Assembly (NCBI RefSeq): GCF_900086985.1
Contig: NZ_LT593974.1
Coordinates: forward strand, 3,472,001-3,536,000
Direction: 5' to 3'
Length of the DNA: 64,000 nt
From: Halomonas sp. HL-93
GTDB lineage: Bacteria; Pseudomonadota; Gammaproteobacteria; Pseudomonadales; Halomonadaceae
The notes under the pieces were generated by a model that was not told where the DNA came from, did not search any database, and was given only the letters and a program-made list of their open reading frames with translations. The number at the start of each line of letters is the position of its first letter. The stretch's first letter is position 1. This document shows positions 1-8,696 of this stretch, piece after piece. The translations under genes and the position numbers were made by a program.

Positions 1-360
1 GATGGGAAGTAGAAGAACCTGCAAGTTGCGCTGGTAACTATCTCCGTCAATGTAGCCACCCGTCACTTCGTATTGAATTGGTAGCCCTTCCTCTACACAT
101 TGGGCGCAGCGCATAACCAACTCTCCACCCAATGGGGGTGGTAACAAACAGCTGAGAGGTTTACCCACACTTATTACTTCATTTCCTAGGCAAGCTTTCT
201 GCAGCGGATATATTTTTTCAATAACAAAATCATCCTTCTCTACAATACCAACAATTATCACCTGCGCAGGACAATGATCCCACAGACTGTTGGCTACTGA
301 CTTCGCATTACTATCAAAATAGCTAAACAAACCCGGGTCATAATTTATTGAAGAAATCAT
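1..360 (-). CDS. PAS-domain sensory protein, N-terminal part only
   Basis: An open frame starts with ATG at 360 and runs leftward off the window, giving 120 residues without a stop. Residues about 70-120 (around CAQCVEEGLPIQYEV, then a run ending NLQVLLLPI) read like the second half of a PAS fold, where a 'vEEG.p..yE' helix-strand step is followed by a strand ending in 'PI'. PAS domains of this kind usually sit at the N-terminus of diguanylate cyclases, phosphodiesterases or histidine kinases, but the output domain is outside the window, so the role is unknown. The next gene upstream on the same strand ends 52 bases away, so the two could be cotranscribed. Confidence 0.6.
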   Translation of the reverse strand, partial: MISSINYDPGLFSYFDSNAKSVANSLWDHCPAQVIIVGIVEKDDFVIEKIYPLQKACLGNEVISVGKPLSCLLPPPLGGELVMRCAQCVEEGLPIQYEVTGGYIDGDSYQRNLQVLLLPI

Positions 361-412
361 GAACGTAACCACCTCGGCATGACAGCATTTACTTTTAAAT
401 GCTGCCTTCTTT

Positions 413-916
413 TTATACCGCGATTGATAAATCAGAAACACCCACACCCCACTGAAGGCGACATTCCTGAAGTATACGATATTCTTTTTCTTTCTGGGCT
501 ACGAAGGCAAAAAAGATATTGTGCAGCTCAGGTATCGCATTGGTTTCTAGCAGCCAGCCAAAAAAATCGCATGACACTTTGGCAGCTTCTTCAGCCATGA
601 TGAGAACTTGATGTCCCATGGATTTATCTATTATAAAAAAATGCTGGCTATTGTTATTAATCAGGGGCCTTTCCACCAGCTTGTCAAGATTACTAACGCA
701 AGCACCGAGCTCCATTTTCTGTGCCACTTCTTGCAAACTGCAAAGGCGGTGCACGCACTCCAAGCCGATAGCGTTCATCAACCCGCTGACAGATGAATCA
801 AAGGGTAGAAAGGTCAGAGCTAGCCACCGGTATCGATTTAGCTCTATGGTTTCATGGGAGTGTGTCAAAAGGATTTGCTCTTGGGGTAAAAACGTAAGCG
901 CTGTAAGATCGTTCAT
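413..916 (-). CDS. Small protein of unknown function (167 aa), probably helical
   Basis: This ATG-started frame is preceded by a good ribosome binding site (AGAGGGAAG, about five bases before the start), which argues that it is real. I do not recognise the family. The sequence has no signal peptide or membrane segment. It contains helix-like stretches with regularly placed Glu/His/Cys (IGLECVHRLCSL near residue 51, and a stretch rich in E, H and F near 130-155), which loosely recall ferritin-like helical bundles; that likeness is only an impression. It lies just upstream of the PAS-domain gene on the same strand and may form a two-gene unit with it. About 235 bases of AT-rich DNA without a gene separate it from cbpM. 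Confidence 0.55.
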   Translation of the reverse strand: MNDLTALTFLPQEQILLTHSHETIELNRYRWLALTFLPFDSSVSGLMNAIGLECVHRLCSLQEVAQKMELGACVSNLDKLVERPLINNNSQHFFIIDKSMGHQVLIMAEEAAKVSCDFFGWLLETNAIPELHNIFFAFVAQKEKEYRILQECRLQWGVGVSDLSIAV

Positions 917-1151
917 GGGACTTCCCTCTCTATAACGCGCACTTTATGGAATGTAAAAAGGCATCATAGAGGGGATTAAAGTTTAGCTTCCATGACTTCC
1001 ATCAACTTTTATGTTGCAATTAAAAAACACAGCAACAGAGGCATCACAAAACCAATTAAATAGCATTAAGACTAATATTTTAATGTCTTACTCGCTGATC
1101 ATATGACTGGAGTCGTCGGTTTAGTTACTATCTGATCAACAAAAGATTTTA

Positions 1152-1457
1152 TTAAAGCCCAGCAGCACGCAATCGATCTTTGAGGCGCTGATTTTCCTCG
1201 ATCAGGTCAGTCGCCAATGCGGCCAGTTCGGGTGCAGCCTCAAAATCGCGCTCCAACTGATACATTCGCCTGGCTCGGGTCAAGTCATGACTGGTGAAGC
1301 GCCAACTCGCTACATAGGGCGATCCGTCGGCCAATAGGCCACTTTCAATGCGTTCGATAATCCAGTTGGTTTCCACCGAGCAGGCACGCGCCAACTCGTC
1401 GAGGGTCAGGGTCGCCTCGTCTACCAGATCACCGCTGGTAATAGCCCGATGTACCAT
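1152..1457 (-). CDS. cbpM: Chaperone modulator CbpM
   Basis: A 101-residue protein of the MerR-like CbpM family. In this family the protein binds the J domain of CbpA and blocks its stimulation of DnaK and its DNA binding. The sequence shows the usual N-terminal helix-turn-helix-like part (LTLDELARACSVETNWII near residues 17-34) and a C-terminal helix rich in Leu, Glu and Arg (LATDLIEENQRLKDRLRAA). It begins three bases after the cbpA stop, the standard arrangement for this pair, so the two are almost certainly one transcript. Length fits the family. Confidence 0.9.
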   Translation of the reverse strand: MVHRAITSGDLVDEATLTLDELARACSVETNWIIERIESGLLADGSPYVASWRFTSHDLTRARRMYQLERDFEAAPELAALATDLIEENQRLKDRLRAAGL

Positions 1458-1460
1458 TGC

Positions 1461-2408
1461 CTAGCCTCCCTTCCGTTGGCGCGGATTGAAAGCCAGTTCC
1501 CGCGCCATGGTTTCATAGAGCGCCCGTGCCTTGTCAGTATCGGCCGGGGGCAGCACTACCTCTAACCCCACATAAAGATCACCTGGCTCAGGCCCGGGAA
1601 TACCGCGGCCTTTTAAGCGTAACCGGCGCCCAGTTTGGGAGCCTGCAGGCACTTTCACTTTCACTTTCACCACTCCAGACGGCGTGGGAGTCTCAATGTG
1701 GGCCCCCAAAGCAGCCTCCCAGGGTGTAACCGGTACTGTTTGATGTATATCCCGTCCTTCAATCCGATAACGTGGGTTAGGTGTAAAATGGATCTCAAGA
1801 AACAAATCTCCCGCAGGTCCACCGCCGATACCAGGGCCACCTTGACCCGAGAGTCGGATATGTTGGCCCGCTTTAACCCCCTTTGGTATCCGCACATTGA
1901 GCGTATGTTCTTTAGAACTGACGTGACCTTGTGCATCGATCTGCGGCCCATGCAGCATGATTGAACGAGTAGCGCCGAGATAGGCATCTTCGAGATCAAT
2001 AATAACTTTGGCGTGACGATCGTCGCCGCGCATCTGGTAGCCGCGCCTTCCTCCCCTTTGCTGGGCGCCTTGGCCGAAGAGGCTGGCAAAGAAGTCACTG
2101 AATTCACCGAGGTCGGCCTCCTCAAAGCCACGCCCGCTGTACTCAAAACCTGCATCCCAGTCCGGCGGTGGCTGAAAGTTCTGACCAGAATGATACTGCT
2201 GAGCCAGTTGGTCATAGGCAAGACGTTTCTCGGGATCAGACAGCACTGACTTGGCCTCATTGATTTCCTGCATCCGCAGCTCAGCATCCGGCTCTTTGCT
2301 GACATCAGGATGAAACTTGCGGGCCAGCTTGCGGTAGGCCTTCTTAATCTCCTCGGCCGTTGCGGTTTTTACTACGCCGAGCACCTGATAGTAATCCTTA
2401 AATTCCAC
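1461..2408 (-). CDS. cbpA: Curved-DNA-binding J-domain co-chaperone CbpA
   Basis: A 315-residue class II DnaJ homologue. Residues 1-70 form a J domain with the DnaK-stimulating HPD at 33-35. A Gly/Phe-rich linker follows (about 75-130), then two substrate-binding beta domains to about residue 300. The Cys-rich zinc finger of DnaJ itself is absent, which separates CbpA from DnaJ. It would work with DnaK in the cytoplasm as a stress or stationary-phase co-chaperone, held in check by CbpM encoded directly downstream. The 284 bases upstream hold no gene but do contain a perfect 14-base palindrome (listed separately). Confidence 0.93.
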   Translation of the reverse strand: MEFKDYYQVLGVVKTATAEEIKKAYRKLARKFHPDVSKEPDAELRMQEINEAKSVLSDPEKRLAYDQLAQQYHSGQNFQPPPDWDAGFEYSGRGFEEADLGEFSDFFASLFGQGAQQRGGRRGYQMRGDDRHAKVIIDLEDAYLGATRSIMLHGPQIDAQGHVSSKEHTLNVRIPKGVKAGQHIRLSGQGGPGIGGGPAGDLFLEIHFTPNPRYRIEGRDIHQTVPVTPWEAALGAHIETPTPSGVVKVKVKVPAGSQTGRRLRLKGRGIPGPEPGDLYVGLEVVLPPADTDKARALYETMARELAFNPRQRKGG

Positions 2409-2609
2409 GTTAAGAGCCTCCGGTCGTCGGAATAGGCTCCAGGCAATGATCTGCCAAGTATCCCGTGTAACAAGCAGTTAATAGCTAAAGAATAGTCGAC
2501 GACCACTTTGTACGCCTGGAGGAAAGGTGCCTATCGATAGATTTGCCTAAACACTCGGTAGTCGCAGAGTAAAACCGACGCAGTGTGACGTGTTTGTTGA
2601 CCTATAAAT

Positions 2610-2623
2610 TACGTCGCGACGTA
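2610..2623. promoter_or_regulatory. 14-base perfect palindrome upstream of cbpA
   Basis: TACGTCGCGACGTA reads the same on both strands. It lies about 200 bases upstream of the cbpA start and about 70 bases past the end of the metal transporter gene, in the 284-base gap between two leftward genes. A perfect palindrome of this length in a gene-free gap could be an operator for a dimeric regulator; there is no direct support beyond the symmetry. Confidence 0.3.
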
Positions 2624-2692
2624 CGAGAGTGGCTGACAAATTGGTATAACACAGTTTTCCAGCGTTGATAGCACTTCCAGCGGGTCACATAG

Positions 2693-3382
2693 TTAAGTGA
2701 CCACCCCAAACAAGCGCCCTATGGCAAATGTTAAAACCATTGCCAATGCCCCCCAGAACATGACTCGCACTGCCGCTTTGATCATTGGTGCACCACCTGC
2801 ACGCGCTGCAATGGCTCCCAAAAAAGCTAGAAAACATAACGAAAAGAGGGACACCTGCACGATAAGCTGTGACGACGGGGCCCACCAAGCCACCAGCAAA
2901 GGCAAGAGCGCACCAGTGGTAAAAGTTGCAGCTGATGATAATGCAGCCTGAACTGGGCGCGCTTGACTGGTTGTAGTGATGCCGATTTCATCTCTGGCAT
3001 GCGCACCCAAGGCATCATGATTCATAAGTTGTTCGGAGACTATTTTTGCAACCTCAGGGGCGACGCCACGTGCTTCGTAAATAGCGGCAAGTTCTTCCTT
3101 CTCAAAATCGTAATGCTCCACCAATGCTTTCCGTTCAATATCCAGATCGGCGAGCTCAGTGTCGGCTTGCGAGCTAACGGATACATACTCCCCCGCCGCC
3201 ATTGACATTGCACCTGCGACTAATCCCGCCACGCCCGCTAACATGATATCGCTTTGAGCTGTATTCGCTGCTGCAACGCCCAGTATTAGACTGCTCGTGG
3301 AAACAATCCCATCGTTCGCACCCAGAACTGCAGCACGTAGCCAACCGGCACGATGAGACCGGTGGTGCTCTTTATGTAGCAT
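2693..3382 (-). CDS. VIT1/CCC1-family iron/manganese transporter
   Basis: A 229-residue membrane protein of the vacuolar iron transporter family. The N-terminal signature (GANDGIVSTSSLILGV, residues about 22-37) and the glycine-rich second segment (AGLVAGAMSMAAGEYVSVSSQ) are typical and include the Met and Glu positions thought to bind the metal. A cytoplasmic helical part rich in Glu, Asp and His (about 75-140) matches the metal-binding domain of this family, followed by three more hydrophobic segments near the C-terminus. Bacterial members are expected to move Fe(II) or Mn(II) out of the cytoplasm in exchange for protons; the exact substrate cannot be read from the sequence. It stands alone, with 150 bases on its 5' side before moeA. 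Confidence 0.85.
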   Translation of the reverse strand: MLHKEHHRSHRAGWLRAAVLGANDGIVSTSSLILGVAAANTAQSDIMLAGVAGLVAGAMSMAAGEYVSVSSQADTELADLDIERKALVEHYDFEKEELAAIYEARGVAPEVAKIVSEQLMNHDALGAHARDEIGITTTSQARPVQAALSSAATFTTGALLPLLVAWWAPSSQLIVQVSLFSLCFLAFLGAIAARAGGAPMIKAAVRVMFWGALAMVLTFAIGRLFGVVT

Positions 3383-3532
3383 GTGCTTACCCCCGGCGAG
3401 CTTTTTTCAAAGCGTGATACGAAGATAGCATTCACGCTAATACAGCTTAGCTAGCAATTCATCCAAAAAATAATCTCGGCAATAGGTGAGATGCTGCAAC
3501 TTCAAGGGACGCATAAGTCCATATGTATGACG

Positions 3533-4822
3533 CTAAGAGCAAAACTGATAAACGGGATAGTACGGGTAGGCAGCACCTTCAAGAATATCTGTCCCAGCAT
3601 TAACCATTAGGTAACCAGCAGCCTGGCTTGCCCCAGTGAGCATATGAGACCCCTGGCCACCCGCGAGCTGGGCAATGGGTGCCCCATCTGCCCACTCAAG
3701 CACCACCCGCAACCACTCACATCGCCCACGTGGGCCTCGACGTGTAAATCCTGCCGTTACCGGGTAATGCTCCAAAGGCTCTATCTGCCTGTTCTGCATA
3801 GCGTGAACAAATGGTCGTCCCAATAGCTGCCACCCCACCAGCGACGCAACAGGATTGCCCGGCAAGGCAATTAATGGTGTGGGTGACGACGGAGCTGAAC
3901 CTAGATAGCCAAATGCAAAGGGTTTTCCCGGTTTTATCGCGACACCATGAAAATGCAGGCCTCCTCGCTGCTCAATAACGGTACGAACATGATCTTCTTC
4001 TCCCACCGATATGCCACCGGTGCAAATAACCAAATCAGCGTTTGCTTGAGCTTGGGAAAATGTTTGGTGCAGTAAGCGGGGGGAATCAGAAACGATGCCC
4101 AAATCCACTACCTGGCAATTTGTCTGCATGAGTAGCACATTGAGCATCGCACGATTACTGTCATATACCTGCCCTGGCGAGCGCTCAACTCCGGTTTCGA
4201 TCAGTTCATCACCCGTTGAGAACATGGCAACGCGAAGGCGCCTATTAACCGCAATGTTATGAATACCGTGACTTACCAATAGGGCAATCGCAGGCGCATC
4301 AAGATAACTACCTTGAGGCAGTAACGTACTACCGGCTCTGGTTTCTTCACCTTGCTTGCGAATATTCGCCCCTGGCTCAGGTACACCATCAATGTGGATA
4401 TGTCCTTGAAGGTCGACTGTCACCCGCTCTTGGGGAATCACCGCATCGGCTCCGAGAGGGACTGGCGCGCCGGTAAAGATGCGCGCGCACCCGCCCTCAG
4501 GTAACGCAAAAACGCCAGCCCCAGCAGGAACCCGCAGCATGACAGGCAATCCACCCCGTTGATGGACAGCCTGATAGTCCAACGTTCGAAGTGCATAGCC
4601 ATCCATGGCGCTATTGTCGACACCCGGCATATCCAGCGGTGCGACGACAGGCTTCGCCAATACCCGACCAAAGGCGTCGGCAAGAGAAATGCGCTCAGGC
4701 TCTTTAGGTGGGGCAGCCGCCTTGATGAGCTGCTGCCGAGCGGCAAACACTTCGATCAGACGGTTAGTTACTCTATCAGTACAGCCGCAATTCATAGCCT
4801 CTCCGCTCAGTGCAAACGCCAT
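3533..4822 (-). CDS. moeA: Molybdopterin molybdotransferase MoeA
   Basis: A 429-residue MoeA. The family inserts molybdate into adenylylated molybdopterin in the last step of Mo-cofactor synthesis. Visible marks are the N-terminal MoeA region (MPGVDNSAMDGYALR around 63-77), the MoCF-binding motif TGGISVGEEDH and the PGKPFAFG / LPGNPVAS motifs in the second half. It is the last gene of the nar operon, nine bases after the parvulin gene, so it probably supplies cofactor to NarG. An ATG nine codons in (MNCGCTDRV) is a possible alternative start. Confidence 0.93.
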   Translation of the reverse strand: MAFALSGEAMNCGCTDRVTNRLIEVFAARQQLIKAAAPPKEPERISLADAFGRVLAKPVVAPLDMPGVDNSAMDGYALRTLDYQAVHQRGGLPVMLRVPAGAGVFALPEGGCARIFTGAPVPLGADAVIPQERVTVDLQGHIHIDGVPEPGANIRKQGEETRAGSTLLPQGSYLDAPAIALLVSHGIHNIAVNRRLRVAMFSTGDELIETGVERSPGQVYDSNRAMLNVLLMQTNCQVVDLGIVSDSPRLLHQTFSQAQANADLVICTGGISVGEEDHVRTVIEQRGGLHFHGVAIKPGKPFAFGYLGSAPSSPTPLIALPGNPVASLVGWQLLGRPFVHAMQNRQIEPLEHYPVTAGFTRRGPRGRCEWLRVVLEWADGAPIAQLAGGQGSHMLTGASQAAGYLMVNAGTDILEGAAYPYYPVYQFCS

Positions 4823-4831
4823 TATTTTTAC

Positions 4832-5644
4832 CTATTGCATTAGTGCGTTGCCGGTTTCTTCATCCATGGCGATGCCGGTTACTCCGATGTCGCTTTCAAG
4901 GGCCAGTAGGTAATGCCGCAGGCCGCGCCGGGTCGCCTGTTCGTACAAGCTAAGGCGTACCTGGTCGGCCACGTCCGCGTAAGGTAATGGCTGCCCTTCC
5001 TGCCGCTTGTCCACCATGACAAGGTGCCAGCCGTAACGCGATGCGATAGGCCGCTCATGCAAGCCTTCCGGTAGGTGCTTCAGCGCACGGTCAAGCTCCG
5101 CCACCGTTTGCCCTGGCAGCAACCAACCCAACTCACCACCTTGCTCGTTGGAGGTGCAGGCAGAATACCGCATGGCACATTCGGTAAAGCGTTCCGGATG
5201 CTGCTTAAGTGTGTCAAGTAGACTGACGCCCTGGTGGTACTGCGCATCGCGCGCCTGGGCATCGTCGGGGGCAGCGGCTAGCAGAACATGCCGCACGTTA
5301 AGCTGGGTGGGCTCGCAAAAGCGTTCGGGGTGAAGCGCGTAGAAGCGTTCACAGTCTGCATCTGTAGGCTCCGGCACCACCAGCTCTTTTTCGAGCAGCT
5401 CGGCAATCACCTGATCGTCGGCATCGCCGCCCTGGTCGATGAGGCCCAGCATCTCAGCACGCTGGCGTAACAACTCTTTGACGACCAGTGCGCGTGCGGC
5501 TTTTACCTGCGCACTACCTGCCGAATCCGCCGGGTGATACTGCATTTCGCTGGCAATGTCGCTTTCCGCAATATCCTGGCCGCCCACACTAATCGGTGTG
5601 GACGCCTCTGCGCCGGGCAGCTGTTCAATATCGATCATTTGCAT
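4832..5644 (-). CDS. Parvulin-type peptidyl-prolyl isomerase (nar-operon PpiC/NifM-like)
   Basis: A 270-residue protein with a SurA/NifM-like N-terminal helical part and a parvulin rotamase domain at about 115-235 (NVRHVLLAAAPDDA at its start, EQGGELGWLLPGQTV in the middle, ASRYGWHLVMV near its end). No signal peptide is seen, so it should act in the cytoplasm. Genes of this type often lie directly behind narI in pseudomonads and halomonads and are thought to help fold nitrate reductase subunits. The ribosome binding site AAGGAG is well placed before the ATG, 12 bases after narI ends. Confidence 0.88.
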   Translation of the reverse strand: MQMIDIEQLPGAEASTPISVGGQDIAESDIASEMQYHPADSAGSAQVKAARALVVKELLRQRAEMLGLIDQGGDADDQVIAELLEKELVVPEPTDADCERFYALHPERFCEPTQLNVRHVLLAAAPDDAQARDAQYHQGVSLLDTLKQHPERFTECAMRYSACTSNEQGGELGWLLPGQTVAELDRALKHLPEGLHERPIASRYGWHLVMVDKRQEGQPLPYADVADQVRLSLYEQATRRGLRHYLLALESDIGVTGIAMDEETGNALMQ

Positions 5645-5656
5645 GTTGACGACTCC

Positions 5657-6340
5657 TTAACCCCGTTTGCGCACAAGTTGATAACGGCGAGTGAGATAGC
5701 TAAAAGGGGCACTCCAGACGTGAACGAGGCGCGTGAAGGGAAAGACCAGGATAATCGTCAAGCCGACCAGAATGTGCAGCTTGTAGATGAAGCCCACGCC
5801 TTCGAGATAACTGGCAGCGCCGCCCTGGAAGAAAACAACCGCCTGCGCCCAGTGAGCCAGTTGAATCATCACCCCGCCATCAAGGTGGTTCATTGCCGGA
5901 ATAATCGTCAGCAAACCGAGTGACACCTGCACGACCAGCAGCAAAATCATGAACGTGTCCATGGGGCTTGAAGACGCGCGAACGCGTGCATTAGTAAGAC
6001 GCCTATAGGCCAGCATGGCACCGCCCACCAAGCACATAACCCCGGCAATACCGCCCACTACAATGGCGATGATTTGCTTTGTGCCCGCGCTCATAAAAGG
6101 GGCGTAGACCCAGTGCGGGGTCAATAGCCCTACCAGATGGCCAAAAAAGATGGTGATGATACCGATGTGGAACAAGTTGCTCGCCAGACGCATATTTTTT
6201 GACGATAGCATTTGGCTTGAGCCGGTTTTCCAGGTGTATTGGCCGTGATCAAAGCGCAGCAGGCTGCCAAGCAAAAAGACGGTGCCGGCAAGGTATGGAT
6301 AGTAGCCATAGATCAGTTGATGAAGGTAGTCGCTAACCAT
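5657..6340 (-). CDS. narI: Respiratory nitrate reductase gamma subunit, cytochrome b
   Basis: A 227-residue membrane subunit, almost the same length as E. coli NarI. Five hydrophobic segments are visible. Four histidines in the expected places can hold the two b haems: in NLFHIG and GHLVG in the second segment, and in YKLHILVG and RLVHVWS in the last segment. It oxidises quinol at the periplasmic side and passes electrons to NarH. It starts 12 bases after narJ. Confidence 0.96.
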   Translation of the reverse strand: MVSDYLHQLIYGYYPYLAGTVFLLGSLLRFDHGQYTWKTGSSQMLSSKNMRLASNLFHIGIITIFFGHLVGLLTPHWVYAPFMSAGTKQIIAIVVGGIAGVMCLVGGAMLAYRRLTNARVRASSSPMDTFMILLLVVQVSLGLLTIIPAMNHLDGGVMIQLAHWAQAVVFFQGGAASYLEGVGFIYKLHILVGLTIILVFPFTRLVHVWSAPFSYLTRRYQLVRKRG

Positions 6341-6352
6341 GGGAGTTCTCCT

Positions 6353-7150
6353 TTAGCGCTCTGTTAGGCTGGACGCGGCAGAAACACTGCTGGGCATGAT
6401 GGTAATAGGGTCGCTGGGTACCGACTTTTTGCGCTCCACCAGGCGGCGCCCTTCGGCAGATTGCAGCGCGCAGTCCTGGTCAGAGTCTGCTGAAAAACGC
6501 ACTGCCTCCTCTTCCCATACGGCGTCCAATGCTTCCGGCGTGTCATCAGGCGCTTCTGCGCTCACTTCGTCACGGTGGGCGTGGACGTTTTGTTCTGCGC
6601 CGATCAGCGCTAATAGCGCATACGGCACTAACGCATGATCCGCATCACGCGCTTCCATACGCGCCGTCAGCAGGGCCAGGATGTGTTGAATCTCGCCTAA
6701 CCAGCGGGCGATCTCTCCTTCGGACCGTGTCGACAGGTATTCCAGAAAGAGCGGTAAATAGTCGGGCAATTCCCGGGCGTCCAACTCGAACCCGGCGGCC
6801 TGGTACTCGTTCATCAAGTCCACCATGGCCTGCCCTCGGTCGCGCGACTCACCATGCACGTGTTCGAACAGCAGCAGTGAGGTTGCACGGCCTTTATCAA
6901 ACAGCGCGACATACTCCGCTTGCAGCTCCAGCAGGTCGGCATCTGCAATCCGCTGACACCAGGTCATCAACTGTTGACGCAATGGGGCACGCCAGCGTTT
7001 TTCAGCGTCCAGCAGGTCGATCATCTCACCCGTCGCCTGCTGTAGCTCGGTGGTGGGGTAATCCAGCAGCCGCGCCAGCACACGCAGGCTCAACATGCCC
7101 TGCTGAACGGGTGGGATGATATTTTCAGCAACGTTACCCATGGCGCGCAT
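6353..7150 (-). CDS. narJ: Nitrate reductase assembly chaperone NarJ (delta)
   Basis: A 265-residue NarJ of the TorD-like redox-enzyme chaperone family. It is not part of the final enzyme; it binds apo-NarG and allows cofactor insertion before membrane attachment. The family signature is clear (LFDKGRATSLLLFEHVHGES near 83-102, then ELPDYLPLFLEYLS near 126-139). The C-terminal tail of about 60 residues is Ser- and acid-rich and poorly conserved. The reading frame overlaps the end of narH by 17 bases, which points to translational coupling. Confidence 0.94.
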   Translation of the reverse strand: MRAMGNVAENIIPPVQQGMLSLRVLARLLDYPTTELQQATGEMIDLLDAEKRWRAPLRQQLMTWCQRIADADLLELQAEYVALFDKGRATSLLLFEHVHGESRDRGQAMVDLMNEYQAAGFELDARELPDYLPLFLEYLSTRSEGEIARWLGEIQHILALLTARMEARDADHALVPYALLALIGAEQNVHAHRDEVSAEAPDDTPEALDAVWEEEAVRFSADSDQDCALQSAEGRRLVERKKSVPSDPITIMPSSVSAASSLTER

Positions 7151-8696
7151 CCTCTTGCTGAGCTTGTGGGTCGTAGGTTTCCACCGGCTTTACCAAGGTC
7201 GTGGTGGTCGAACGGCCATTGAACAGGCTTGCTGAGCTTTCGCCATGGCAACCGTCACCGAAACTGAAGCCGCAACCGCCCCGTTCAGGGAAAGCATCCG
7301 TTGCCATCTCACGATGGCTGGTGGGAATCACAAAACGATCTTCGTAGTCTGCGATTGCCAGGTAGCGGTACATGTCTTCTACTTGTGCTTCGGTGAGGCC
7401 GACCGCATCCAGCACCTCGCTATTAACGCTACCTTCCACGTGCTTGCCGCGCATGTAGACACGCATGGCCATTAAGCGTTTTAGGGCCAACACAACGGGC
7501 GCTTCCTCGCCGGCGGTAAGCATGTTGGCAAGGTATTGGACGGGGATGCGCAGCGACTCGATCTTGGGCAGTACGCCGTCAAACTCGACCTTTCCGGCCT
7601 CAGCAGCCGACTGAATGGGCGACAGCGGCGGCACGTACCAGACCATGGGCAAGGTGCGGTACTCAGGGTGCAGCGGCAGTGCCAGCCCCCAGTCCATCGC
7701 CAGCTTATACACAGGGGATTCCTGCGCCGCCTTGATGACGTTATCGGCAATACCGTCTTGTTTTGCCTGAGCAATCACCTCGGGGTCATGAGGATCCAGG
7801 AATATCTCCCGCTGACGGTGGTAAAGGTCCTGCTCGCTGGGGGCACTGGCGACTTCTTCAATGCGATCGGCGTCGTAAAGCAGTACCCCTAGATAGCGAA
7901 TACGGCCTACGCAGGTTTCCGAGCAAACCGTCGGCTGACCGGACTCGATACGCGGGTAGCAGAAGATACACTTTTCGGATTTTCCGCTCTTCCAGTTGTA
8001 ATAGATCTTCTTATACGGACAGCCGGAGATACACATCCGCCAGCCGCGGCATTTGTCCTGATCAATCAGTACAATGCCGTCTTCTTCGCGCTTGTAGATC
8101 GCTCCGCTCGGGCAGCTCGCCACACAGGTCGGGTTCAAGCAGTGCTCGCACAGACGTGGCAGATACATCATGAAGGTGTTTTCAAACTGGCCGTAAATGT
8201 CAGCTTGCACCTGTTCGAAATTAACGTCTTTACGCCGCTTGGCAAACTCAGTGCCTAGAATTTCTTCCCAGTTGGGCCCCCACTCAATTTTGTTCATCCG
8301 TTTGCCAGAGATCAGCGAACGCGGGCGGGCGACCGGCTGGTGATCACCCTGCTTGGCGGTATGCAGGTGCTGGTAATCAAAATCGAACGGTTCGTAATAG
8401 TCGTCGACTTCGGGCAGGTCCGGGTTGGCGAAGATGTTGGCCAACACACGCCATTTGCCTCCGATACGCGGCTCTATTTTGCCGTCGCGGCGGCGCATCC
8501 AACCGCCCTTCCATTTGGCTTGGTTTTCCCACTCTTTTGGGTAACCAATACCGGGCTTGGTCTCGACGTTGTTGAACCAGGCGTACTCAACGCCTTCGCG
8601 GCTCGTCCAGACATTTTTGCAAGTGACGGAACAGGTGTGGCAGCCGATGCATTTGTCGAGATTCAAGACCATGCCGACTTGCGAGCGAATCTTCAT
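7134..8696 (-). CDS. narH: Respiratory nitrate reductase beta subunit, iron-sulfur protein
   Basis: A 520-residue electron-transfer subunit. Four cysteine groups are visible: CIGCHTCSVTCKNVW near the N-terminus, CEHCLNPTCVASCP, CRGWRMCISGCPYKK and CIFCYPRIES followed by CSETCVGR. The Trp in CRGW takes the place of a cysteine, as expected for the single [3Fe-4S] cluster of NarH, leaving three [4Fe-4S] clusters. It wires NarI haems to the NarG cluster on the cytoplasmic face. Its start overlaps the narG stop by four bases (ATGA type). Confidence 0.97.
   Translation of the reverse strand: MKIRSQVGMVLNLDKCIGCHTCSVTCKNVWTSREGVEYAWFNNVETKPGIGYPKEWENQAKWKGGWMRRRDGKIEPRIGGKWRVLANIFANPDLPEVDDYYEPFDFDYQHLHTAKQGDHQPVARPRSLISGKRMNKIEWGPNWEEILGTEFAKRRKDVNFEQVQADIYGQFENTFMMYLPRLCEHCLNPTCVASCPSGAIYKREEDGIVLIDQDKCRGWRMCISGCPYKKIYYNWKSGKSEKCIFCYPRIESGQPTVCSETCVGRIRYLGVLLYDADRIEEVASAPSEQDLYHRQREIFLDPHDPEVIAQAKQDGIADNVIKAAQESPVYKLAMDWGLALPLHPEYRTLPMVWYVPPLSPIQSAAEAGKVEFDGVLPKIESLRIPVQYLANMLTAGEEAPVVLALKRLMAMRVYMRGKHVEGSVNSEVLDAVGLTEAQVEDMYRYLAIADYEDRFVIPTSHREMATDAFPERGGCGFSFGDGCHGESSASLFNGRSTTTTLVKPVETYDPQAQQEDARHG

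Noticed and set aside
2683..2702. GGTCAC / GTGACC inverted repeat at the end of the metal transporter gene as a terminator
   Set aside because: The stem is only six pairs, includes the stop codon region and has no T-run.
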